This document shows, piece after piece, positions 57,143 to 64,000 of a DNA stretch of 64,000 nt (the stretch's first letter is position 1; the number at the start of each line of letters is the position of its first letter). This stretch comes from Pseudomonas sp. AOB-7 (GTDB lineage Bacteria; Pseudomonadota; Gammaproteobacteria; Pseudomonadales; Pseudomonadaceae), in assembly GCF_003696305.1 (NCBI RefSeq), contig NZ_RFFK01000004.1, positions 62,001 to 126,000 of the forward strand, read 5' to 3'. Position numbers and translations under genes: made by a program. Below the pieces are notes generated by a model that worked only from the letters and a program-made list of their open reading frames with translations, made no database searches and was not told the DNA's origin.

Positions 57143-58402
57143 TCAGCGCAGCTGGTTGAACAGGTTGAGTCCGGCGATCTTCACGTAGCTCTGCTGCGCT
57201 GCCTCGAGGATCACCGACTGGAAGGCCAGGCGCGACAGGGCCTCGGCGTAGTCCAGTTCGCGCAGCTCGGCCTGCACCGCCTTGTTGACCAAAGTGACGT
57301 CCTCGTTGTCGGTCAGCGAGCTTTCCACTACGTTGAGCCGCGCGCCGATCTGCCCGCGCACCTGGTCCAGGGCCACCATGTTGTTGTCCAGATTGGTGAG
57401 ACCCAAGGCCACCGCATCGCGTACCTGGCGATTGCCCTCAGCAGTAGTGGGCGCGTCTTCCAACGCCTGGCGCAGCGTTGCAATGGTGTTGAGGATGCCA
57501 ACCTTGTTGGCAGGCGCGGTAGCCGGGTCGGTATCCGGCGGCTGCACGGTGAAGCTTGAACCGGCAGGCGGTACGCCGTTGACATGGAAGGCCACGCCGC
57601 CGTACTGCACCAGGCTGTCCTGCCCTTCCACCAGGCGTCGGCTGACCGGCACGCCATCCACCCCGTTACCGTCCACCGGGGTCAGGGTATAGGCCAGCGG
57701 ATCGGCGGGATCGTTGAAGTCCAGGCGAATGCCGCCGGCGGGAAAGTTGGCAAACGCCACTTCGTCGTCCACCAGCGCACCGCTGACGATGGGCGCGGCC
57801 GGCGCCGCCGGATTGCCGCCGATACTCAGGCGCGCGGCATTGCGGCCGCTGTCGAAGATCGCCCGACCGCTGTCGCTGATCGGCAGCTCCAGCGAGCTGG
57901 CGATCTGCAGTTTCCGCTGGCCATCGTCGCCCTGGTACAGATAGCTGCCATCGGCCGTGCGCAGATAAGGCTGGGTCTTGCCCTGGAAGCCGGCGAACAG
58001 GTACTCGCCACGGGCATTGCGGGTGTTCATCAGCGCCAGCAGTTCGTCTTCGCGCTGGCCCAGTTCGGCGGCGATGGCCTGTCGCCCGGCCTGATCGAGC
58101 CCACCATTGCCCGCCTGCACGGTCAGCTCGCGCACGCGCTGCAGCACGGTATTGACCGAATTGAGAGTGACCTCCTCCTGAGTCAGGCTGTTCTTCGCCG
58201 CCGTCAGGTTGGACTGGTATTGGCTCAGCACCGACTGCTGCTGCTCCAGCTGCAGCAGGCGCACCGAAGCCACCGGGTCGTCCGCCGGGGTGAGAATGCG
58301 GTTGCCGGTACTGATCTGCTCCTGGGTACGGATGGCATTGGCGTAGTTGCGCTGCAGGCCGGAAACCCCGTTGTTGAATGCCTGGATGGTAGAGATGCGC
58401 AT
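57143..58402 (-). CDS. flgL: Flagellar hook-filament junction protein FlgL
   Basis: FlgL (HAP3) joins hook and filament. The 419-residue protein starts MRISTIQAFNNGVSGLQRNY. It has flagellin-like ends (QISTGNRILTPADDPVASVR; LDYAEALSRLAFQSVILEAA, then YVKIAGLNLFNQLR) and a long variable middle domain. It follows flgK after a 68-base gap that holds a palindrome. Confidence 0.95.
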   Translation of the reverse strand: MRISTIQAFNNGVSGLQRNYANAIRTQEQISTGNRILTPADDPVASVRLLQLEQQQSVLSQYQSNLTAAKNSLTQEEVTLNSVNTVLQRVRELTVQAGNGGLDQAGRQAIAAELGQREDELLALMNTRNARGEYLFAGFQGKTQPYLRTADGSYLYQGDDGQRKLQIASSLELPISDSGRAIFDSGRNAARLSIGGNPAAPAAPIVSGALVDDEVAFANFPAGGIRLDFNDPADPLAYTLTPVDGNGVDGVPVSRRLVEGQDSLVQYGGVAFHVNGVPPAGSSFTVQPPDTDPATAPANKVGILNTIATLRQALEDAPTTAEGNRQVRDAVALGLTNLDNNMVALDQVRGQIGARLNVVESSLTDNEDVTLVNKAVQAELRELDYAEALSRLAFQSVILEAAQQSYVKIAGLNLFNQLR

Positions 58403-58442
58403 GCTTGAGCCTCTTGATGCGACCGTCGAGCATTGACGGATT

Positions 58443-58468
58443 CGTAGGGTGCGCCGTGCGCACCTACG
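58443..58468. repeat. Palindrome between flgL and flgK
   Basis: CGTAGGGTGCGC (58443-58454) pairs with GCGCACCTACG (58458-58468) with one bulged base. It matches the core of the repeat at 3366-3394. It directly touches the flgK stop. Confidence 0.75.
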
Positions 58469-58470
58469 GA

Positions 58471-60483
58471 CTATCTAAATGAACTGATCAGGGTATCGAA
58501 CAAAGAGCGGGCAACTTGAATGATTTGCGCCGAGGCGTTGTAGTACTGCTCGAACTTGATCAGGTTGGCCGCTTCTTCGTCCAGGTTGACCCCCGACAGC
58601 GAATCGCGGTTGTCGGTGGCCTGCTTGAGAATCGCCGTGGTCGCCTCGCCATCCAGCCGCGCCTGAGCGGTCAGGGTGCCAACCCGTTCGACCAGATCGC
58701 CGTAGCCATCGGCGAAACTCACACCGGTACTTCCTGGCGCGGCGGGGTCGACGCCGATGGTCGCCTTCGATTGCAGATCGGCCAGTTTCAGCGCGTTGCG
58801 GTTGTCGGATACGCCATTGGCATTGAAGGCAACGGCGAAGGTGTCGCCCTGCTGCGGCCGGCCGCTGAGGGTCAGGCGCAGGGTGCTGCCATCGGCCAGC
58901 TGCAGTTCGTAGCTATTGGTCTGCCCGGGCTGAAAGGTGGCCGGTGCGGCCGGCGTACCATCGGCGTTGATACGGGTCAGGGTGGCGCCAGCCGGCACGG
59001 TGAAATCACCGGCGGCCTCGTCGTAGGTCAGGGTTACCGGCAGAGCGCCGGTTAGGCTGCCCAGATTCAGCACGGACTGCAGGTCGGGCTGGCTAATGGC
59101 GCCGGTGCCGCGGTTTTGCAGATTGGACTCGGCCCGCACCGGCGCGGCAAAGGCCAACTGGTCGGGCTGATCGAGCACGACAGCAATGTCGCCAGCGCCG
59201 CGACGGGTCGGCTGCAGCAGGAAGATGTCACCCGCCGCCGGCGCCGGCGTGCCGACGTCGATGGTGAAGCCCTGGTCGCGACCACTGCTGTCGCTGAAGC
59301 TGAGCGTGCCGGGCGGGTTCTCGGTCACGCTCATCATCGCGTTATCGCTAAGGCGGCGCGCCGTGTAGTTGGTGCCGTCGAACTCCAGGCGGTAGTCGCT
59401 GGCGGTCAGCAGGCTGGTGTCGCCTATGTTGAGCAAGGGCTGGGCATTGCTGCTGTTGCTACTGAAAACGCGTACGCGCAGTGCCGCCAACGCCGGATCG
59501 TTGAAGTCGCCGAACAGCGCACTCCCCACCTGCCCCTTGAGGTCGAGGCCCTGGCCAAGCTGACTGTTGACCTGATCGCTGACGGCCAGGGCCAGACGGC
59601 CGAGACTGTTGAAGGTGGAGTCCAGTACCTCCTGGCGATAGCGGATCAAGCCGCCCAGCTCGCCGCCGCTGAGCTGGGTGGTAATGGTCTGGCGCGAGTT
59701 GCCGCTGACGAACTGAACCTCGAAGCGCGTGGGATCGCCCTGCCCCGGCCCGACCTCCAGGCGGCTGGCGGTGGCGCCCACCACCAGCGGCTGGCCGCTG
59801 CCGATAAACAGGTTGTAGCTGCTGTCGTCCTGCGGCACCACGGTGACGCCGACGTAGGTGGACAGCTGGCGCACCGCCTCGTCGCGGGCATCGAGCAGGT
59901 CGTTGGGCTGCTGGCCGTTGGCCGCCGCGACGGCGATGGCGTTGTTCAGGCTGGCGACGCTGGTAGCCAGGCGGTTGACCTGGTCGCTGACCGCCACCAT
60001 CTGCTTGTTGAGAAAGTTGTTCTGCTCATTGAGCCGTTCGTAAACGGTATTGAAGCGCCGCGAGAGGCCCTCGGCCTCGGACAGCACCAGTTGCCGCGCC
60101 GGGATATTGGCCGGATCCTCTGCCGCGGTCTGCAACGCGGCGAAGAAGGATTGCAGCGAGGGGGTGATGCCGGTGGTGGAGCCGGCCAGCAAGGAGTCGA
60201 GCTGATCGATTTGGCTCTTGTAGGCCGCCACGTCGCTGGCCAGCGCCGTGCTGGAGCGCAACTGGCTGGTAAGAAACTCGCTGTAGCTGCGGCGGATGTC
60301 CACCAGGCTGGTACCCGAGCCGATATAGCCGGCGCCGCTGAACTGCGGAATGCGCGTGGCCTGCACTGCATCCTGGCGGGTATAGCCCGGTGTATTGATA
60401 TTGGTGATGTTATGACCGGTGACGCTGAGCTGGGTCTTGCTGGCGGCAAGCCCGGACAGGCCAATACTGAGTAGGTCAGCCAT
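58471..60483 (-). CDS. flgK: Flagellar hook-associated protein FlgK
   Basis: FlgK (HAP1) forms the first junction ring on the hook. The 670-residue protein begins MADLLSIGLSGLAASKTQLS with the rod/hook signature HNITNINTPGYTRQ, followed by a long middle region and the C-terminal conserved end GVNLDEEAANLIKFEQYYNA. It is longer than the roughly 550 residues of enteric FlgK, as usual for Pseudomonas. Confidence 0.95.
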   Translation of the reverse strand: MADLLSIGLSGLAASKTQLSVTGHNITNINTPGYTRQDAVQATRIPQFSGAGYIGSGTSLVDIRRSYSEFLTSQLRSSTALASDVAAYKSQIDQLDSLLAGSTTGITPSLQSFFAALQTAAEDPANIPARQLVLSEAEGLSRRFNTVYERLNEQNNFLNKQMVAVSDQVNRLATSVASLNNAIAVAAANGQQPNDLLDARDEAVRQLSTYVGVTVVPQDDSSYNLFIGSGQPLVVGATASRLEVGPGQGDPTRFEVQFVSGNSRQTITTQLSGGELGGLIRYRQEVLDSTFNSLGRLALAVSDQVNSQLGQGLDLKGQVGSALFGDFNDPALAALRVRVFSSNSSNAQPLLNIGDTSLLTASDYRLEFDGTNYTARRLSDNAMMSVTENPPGTLSFSDSSGRDQGFTIDVGTPAPAAGDIFLLQPTRRGAGDIAVVLDQPDQLAFAAPVRAESNLQNRGTGAISQPDLQSVLNLGSLTGALPVTLTYDEAAGDFTVPAGATLTRINADGTPAAPATFQPGQTNSYELQLADGSTLRLTLSGRPQQGDTFAVAFNANGVSDNRNALKLADLQSKATIGVDPAAPGSTGVSFADGYGDLVERVGTLTAQARLDGEATTAILKQATDNRDSLSGVNLDEEAANLIKFEQYYNASAQIIQVARSLFDTLISSFR

Positions 60484-60492
60484 GGTTCAGCC

Positions 60493-61677
60493 TCAAGTCC
60501 TTGTGGTGGCGCTATCGGCAGCTGCCACGGCCTGGTAGGTCTGCATCTTGCGGGCGATCTGGGCGATCTTGCGCGCATAGTTGGGGTCGGTGGCGTAGCC
60601 GGCCTGCTGCAGTTCCTTGACGAAACGCTCCGGATTCTCGGTGGCGCTCAGCGCTTTTTCGTAGCGCCCGTTGCTCTGCAGGAAGCTGACGTAGTCGTCG
60701 AAGCTCTGCGCGTAGGAGTCGTAGGCGCGGAAGCTGGCCGCTTCCCTGACCGCCTTGCCGCCCTTGTACTCGGTGGTCAGCACCCGCGCCGACTCGCCGT
60801 CCCAGCTGTTGTGGCTCTTGATGCCGAACAGGTTGTGGCTGCTCTCGCCGTCGCGGGTACGGATGATCGACTTGCCCCAGCCGGTCTCCAGCGCAGCCTG
60901 GGCCACCAGGTAGCGCGGGTCGACGCCGATCTTCTCGGCCGCCGCCTCGGCCATTGGCAGCATGGTGGCGACGAACTCCTGCGGCGAGGCGAACGCGGCC
61001 TTGCCCGGCGCCAGCGGCGGCTGGGCGATGCGCCGGCCGCTGATGGCATCGCTGTTGTTCAGGCTCAGGCCATCGGCCTTGGGCGCGGCGAAGCTTTGTG
61101 CGGGAATCCAGTCGCCGCCGGCCAGGGCCTTGCCCTCGCCTTCCCCGGCAGACGGCACGATACCGGCCAGCAGGCGATCGGCCAGTTTGCCCGGCACCGC
61201 CAGACGGCGGCGGTTGAGCAGCGCCACCTCGTCGCGGAAGCCTTCGCTGCTGGCCACTTTTTCGCTCTCGGCTGCGCTCGCCTTGCTCAGCGGTTGCTCG
61301 ATCTGGGCGAAGGGATTGGGCCGGCTGGAGGGCTGCTTGAGCTTGGACATCTGCCGCACCAGCACATCGGCCAGGCCGATGCCGCGCCCTTCCTTGGCCA
61401 GGGTCACCGACAGCTGCTGGTCGTGCATGTCCTGGTAGGTCTTGCTCTCGTTGCTGTTGAGGAAATTGCCCTCGCCGAACGCCTCGCCGGCCGAACGCAT
61501 GGCCTTGAGCATCTCGTTCATGAACAGCGACTCGAATTCCTGGGCGACCTTGCGGATGTTCTGTTCGCTGTCGCCGCCCACCTTGAACTGGTTGAGGCGG
61601 TTCAGGTCGGTGAAGGCGCCGCTGTCGATGGGGCTCTTGCCGTTGCCAAGCAGGCCTGCAGAAAGTCTGGAATCCAT
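60493..61677 (-). CDS. flgJ: Flagellar rod cap/peptidoglycan hydrolase FlgJ
   Basis: FlgJ caps the growing rod and cuts a hole in peptidoglycan. The 394-residue protein has an N-terminal rod-cap domain (KVAQEFESLFMNEMLKAMRS), a variable linker, and a C-terminal glucosaminidase domain with the catalytic Glu in VAQAALETGWGKS, then NLFGIKSHNSW and FRAYDSYAQSFDDYVSFL. It lies 10 bases after flgI. Confidence 0.95.
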   Translation of the reverse strand: MDSRLSAGLLGNGKSPIDSGAFTDLNRLNQFKVGGDSEQNIRKVAQEFESLFMNEMLKAMRSAGEAFGEGNFLNSNESKTYQDMHDQQLSVTLAKEGRGIGLADVLVRQMSKLKQPSSRPNPFAQIEQPLSKASAAESEKVASSEGFRDEVALLNRRRLAVPGKLADRLLAGIVPSAGEGEGKALAGGDWIPAQSFAAPKADGLSLNNSDAISGRRIAQPPLAPGKAAFASPQEFVATMLPMAEAAAEKIGVDPRYLVAQAALETGWGKSIIRTRDGESSHNLFGIKSHNSWDGESARVLTTEYKGGKAVREAASFRAYDSYAQSFDDYVSFLQSNGRYEKALSATENPERFVKELQQAGYATDPNYARKIAQIARKMQTYQAVAAADSATTRT

Positions 61678-61687
61678 GGCGCTGTCC

Positions 61688-62977
61688 TCAGATCACGATC
61701 AGGTCGGCCTGGAGAGCGCCGGCTTGCTTGAGCGCCTCGAGGATGGCCATCAGGTCGGAGGGCGCCGCGCCCACCTGGTTCACCGCACGCACGATCTCGT
61801 CGAGGCTGGTGCCGGGGCCGAACTTGAACATCGGCTTGGCCTCCTGCTCGGCATCCACCCGCGAACGCGGCACCACGGCGGTCTGGCCGCCGGAGAAGGC
61901 CTCGGGCTGGCTGACGATGGGATCCTCGGTGATGGTCACGGTCAGGCTGCCGTGGGTCACCGCCGCCGGCTGCACGCGCACGTTCTGGCCGATGACGATG
62001 GTGCCGGTGCGCGAGTTGATGATGACCTTGGCCACCGCCTGGCCGGCCTGCACTTCGAGGTTCTCCAGGATCGACAGGTAGTCGACGCGCTGGTTGGGGT
62101 CGAGCGGCGCGCTGACGCGGATCGAGCCGCCGTCGATGGCCTGGGCCACGCCCGGGCCGAGCAGGTCGTTGATCTGGTCGACGATGTTCTTCGCCGTGGT
62201 GAAATCCGGGCGGTTGAGATTGAGGGTCAGGCTGTTGCCCTGATCGAAACCGCTGGGCACCGGCCGCTCCACCGTGGCGCCGCCGGGAATGCGCCCGGCC
62301 GAAGGCACGTTGACGGTGATCCGTGAACCGTCGCCGCCCTCGGCGTCGAAGCCGCCGACCACCAGGTTGCCCTGGGCGATGGCGTAGACGTTGCCGTCGA
62401 TGCCCTTGAGCGGGGTCATCAGCAGGCTGCCGCCGCGCAGGCTCTTGGCGTTGCCGATGGAGGAAATGGTGATGTCGATGGTCTGCCCCGGCTTGGCGAA
62501 CGCCGGCAAATCGGCATGCACCGACACCGCGGCGACGTTCTTCAGCTGCACATTGCCGCCCGGCGGCACCTTGATGCCGAACTGCGCCAGCATGTTGTTG
62601 AAGGTCTGCACGGTGAAGGGGGTCTGGGTGGTCTGGTCGCCGCTGCCGTTGAGGCCCACCACCAGGCCGTAGCCGATCAGCTGGTTGCTGCGCACGCCCT
62701 GGATCGAGGCCAGGTCCTTGAGCCGTTCGGCCTGGGTCGGCAGGCTCAGCAGCAGGCACGCCAGCATGGTCGCCAGCAGCAGCCAGTCGTTGGCGCCGCG
62801 GCGGCGATAGCCGCGATGGGCGGCGGCGAATTGCCGGCGGCAGGAACTAGCCTGCAGCGGCCGCGCCTGGGGCGCGGGAAGCAGAGCGCGCAGCGGCGAG
62901 CCCGATTCGCGCGCCGGAGCGACGTTGAACGCCTGACGAGCGGAGCTCGCGGCTAGGGGGTTCAGCCAGGATTTCAT
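61688..62977 (-). CDS. flgI: Flagellar P-ring protein FlgI with a long N-terminal extension
   Basis: FlgI forms the periplasmic P ring. The mature part from [20 protein letters not shown] onward (346 residues) is standard and ends [15 protein letters not shown]. The only start with a ribosome site (GAGG) is ATG 62977, giving 429 residues against about 369. About 63 extra residues, rich in Arg, Ala, Pro and Ser, precede the hydrophobic signal core [19 protein letters not shown]. An internal ATG at residue 71 would leave a signal peptide without positive charges or ribosome site. The extension may come from inserted DNA. Confidence 0.9.
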   Translation of the reverse strand: MKSWLNPLAASSARQAFNVAPARESGSPLRALLPAPQARPLQASSCRRQFAAAHRGYRRRGANDWLLLATMLACLLLSLPTQAERLKDLASIQGVRSNQLIGYGLVVGLNGSGDQTTQTPFTVQTFNNMLAQFGIKVPPGGNVQLKNVAAVSVHADLPAFAKPGQTIDITISSIGNAKSLRGGSLLMTPLKGIDGNVYAIAQGNLVVGGFDAEGGDGSRITVNVPSAGRIPGGATVERPVPSGFDQGNSLTLNLNRPDFTTAKNIVDQINDLLGPGVAQAIDGGSIRVSAPLDPNQRVDYLSILENLEVQAGQAVAKVIINSRTGTIVIGQNVRVQPAAVTHGSLTVTITEDPIVSQPEAFSGGQTAVVPRSRVDAEQEAKPMFKFGPGTSLDEIVRAVNQVGAAPSDLMAILEALKQAGALQADLIVI

Positions 62978-62991
62978 GGATACAGCCTCGC

Positions 62992-63690
62992 TCAGAACGG
63001 CCACATCGGGCTGAGGAAGAAGCGGCTCAACCAGCCCGGCTGGCTGGCGTCGGCGAAGGCGCCGGTGCCGGAATAGGTGATACGCGCATCGGCCACCCGG
63101 GTCGAAGCCACGGTGTTGTCGGTGGCGATGTCGTCGGCGCGGACCAGCCCGGAGATGCGCACCAGCTCGTCGCCGGTATTGAGGGTCATCCACTTCTCGC
63201 CACGCACGGCGAGGATGCCATTGGGCAGTACCTCGGCGACGGTGACGGTGATCGAGCCGGACAGGCTATTGCTCTGCCCCGCCTGACTGGCCCCACTGGC
63301 GTCACGCGAACCGGAGAACTCGGTGTCCAGGGTCATGCGGCCACCGGTGAGCGGGTTGGTCGCCGACACGCCACCGCCGAACAGGGCGCCCATGCTCATG
63401 TTGGCGCTGCTGTCCTTCTCTATGTCGCTGTTGGCGTTCTTGCTGGCCTGGGTACGCTCGTTGAGGGTGATGGTGATGATGTCGCCAACGCGGAACGCCT
63501 TGCGGTCGTCGTACAGGCCGTTCTCGAAGCCGGCCTGGTAGATCGAGCCGTTGTTCTGCGCCGCCGGCAGCGGCGTGCGCGGCAACACCGGGGCGTAATA
63601 GGGATCGTCCGGCTTGGCTGTCGGCGCCACGCAGCCGCTGCCGAGCAACAGGCCAGCCAACAGGGGGAAACAGAGTATTTGCCGGTTCAT
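62992..63690 (-). CDS. flgH: Flagellar L-ring lipoprotein FlgH
   Basis: FlgH forms the outer-membrane L ring. The 232-residue precursor has a lipoprotein signal with lipobox GSGC (Cys20). Conserved segments follow: [40 protein letters not shown], and the end [11 protein letters not shown]. The ATG 63690 has a GAGG site; GTG 63696 is an alternative. It follows flgG. Confidence 0.96.
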   Translation of the reverse strand: MNRQILCFPLLAGLLLGSGCVAPTAKPDDPYYAPVLPRTPLPAAQNNGSIYQAGFENGLYDDRKAFRVGDIITITLNERTQASKNANSDIEKDSSANMSMGALFGGGVSATNPLTGGRMTLDTEFSGSRDASGASQAGQSNSLSGSITVTVAEVLPNGILAVRGEKWMTLNTGDELVRISGLVRADDIATDNTVASTRVADARITYSGTGAFADASQPGWLSRFFLSPMWPF

Positions 63691-63731
63691 AACCACTACC
63701 TCGCGGCGTTCACAACTAAATCAAGAAAGGA

Positions 63732-64000
63732 TCAGAGGTTCTGCGTCACGAAGGACAGCATCTGATCGGCGGTGGAAATCACCTTGGAGTTCATTTCGTA
63801 GGCGCGCTGGGTGGTGATCATGTTCACCAGCTCCTCCACCACGCTGACGTTGGAGTTCTCCAGGGTGTTCTGCAGGGTGGTGCCCAGGCCGTTGAGGCCC
63901 GGGTTGCCGACCTGCGGCGCGCCGCTGGAGCCGGTCTCCAGGAACAGGTTGTTGCCGATGGCTTCGAGGCCGGCCGGGTTGACGAAGTCGGCCAGCTGGA
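63732..64000 (-). CDS. flgG: Flagellar distal rod protein FlgG, 3' part
   Basis: Only the last 89 codons lie in the window; the 5' part is beyond base 64000. The visible end reads [20 protein letters not shown], then [20 protein letters not shown] and [20 protein letters not shown], closing with MLSFVTQNL. This is the conserved C-terminal hook/rod domain of FlgG, and flgH follows as in other flagellar rod operons. Confidence 0.95.
   Translation of the reverse strand, partial: QLADFVNPAGLEAIGNNLFLETGSSGAPQVGNPGLNGLGTTLQNTLENSNVSVVEELVNMITTQRAYEMNSKVISTADQMLSFVTQNL

Noticed and set aside
61688..62767. Internal FlgI start at the Met just before ACLLLSLP
   Set aside because: No ribosome site, and the resulting signal peptide would have no basic n-region; kept only as an alternative in the flgI entry.

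Overview
The window is a chromosomal segment of a high-GC gammaproteobacterium. It is almost certainly a Pseudomonas, judging by the gcl-hyi-glxR-ttuD-pyk block, the ccmABCDEFGHI block and, above all, the FleQ/FleSR/FliA/FleN-type polar flagellar cluster. In P. aeruginosa the fli/fle, flhA-che and hptB-hsbR-hsbA genes lie in separate places. Here they form one continuous run, as in non-aeruginosa pseudomonads, so I would not call this P. aeruginosa.

Layout. (1) 1-6238, plus strand: glyoxylate carboligase (5' end outside the window), hydroxypyruvate isomerase, tartronate semialdehyde reductase, glycerate kinase and pyruvate kinase. Together they take glyoxylate to pyruvate. (2) 6239-7366: repeats, a terminator and a urea transporter. 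(3) 7439-14777, minus strand: the complete cytochrome c maturation operon ccmA-I ending in a small lipoprotein gene; almost every junction is an ATGA-type overlap. (4) 14939-16818, plus strand: a second FliK-like protein and an FlhB C-terminal-domain protein, preceded by a good FliA (sigma-28) promoter; a rhodanese gene converges on them. (5) 17359-63999, minus strand: the flagellar/chemotaxis cluster. In transcription order it runs flgG (partial)-flgH-flgI-flgJ-flgK-flgL, fliC, flaG, fliD-fliS-fliS-fliT, fleQ, fleS-fleR, fliE-fliF-fliG-fliH-fliI-fliJ, hsbA-hsbR-hptB, fliK, fliL-M-N-O-P-Q-R-flhB, flhA-flhF-fleN-fliA, cheY-cheZ-cheA-cheB-motC-motD, parC-parP-cheW and a DUF2802 protein.

Regulation visible in the DNA: a sigma-70 type promoter at fleQ; sigma-54 sites with exact GG-N10-GC spacing before fleS, fliE, fliL, fliK and flhA; FliA-type sites before fliC, the fliK-like gene, parP and (weaker) cheW. 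This matches the known cascade FleQ, then FleSR and sigma-54 operons, then FliA genes.

Most notable: the CheA linker carries three near-identical and one degenerate copy of an ITDDEFESLLDQLHG-type peptide. It resembles the CheY-binding N-terminus of FliM, the C-terminus of CheZ and a segment of FliN, which suggests a multivalent CheY-docking array in place of a P2 domain. Other points are a GIY-YIG gene flanked by inverted REP-like palindromes between fliE and fleR, a roughly 60-residue N-terminal extension of FlgI, a structured insert between fliR and fliQ, a nest of several palindrome families upstream of fliC, and phased T-tracts at the fliC promoter.
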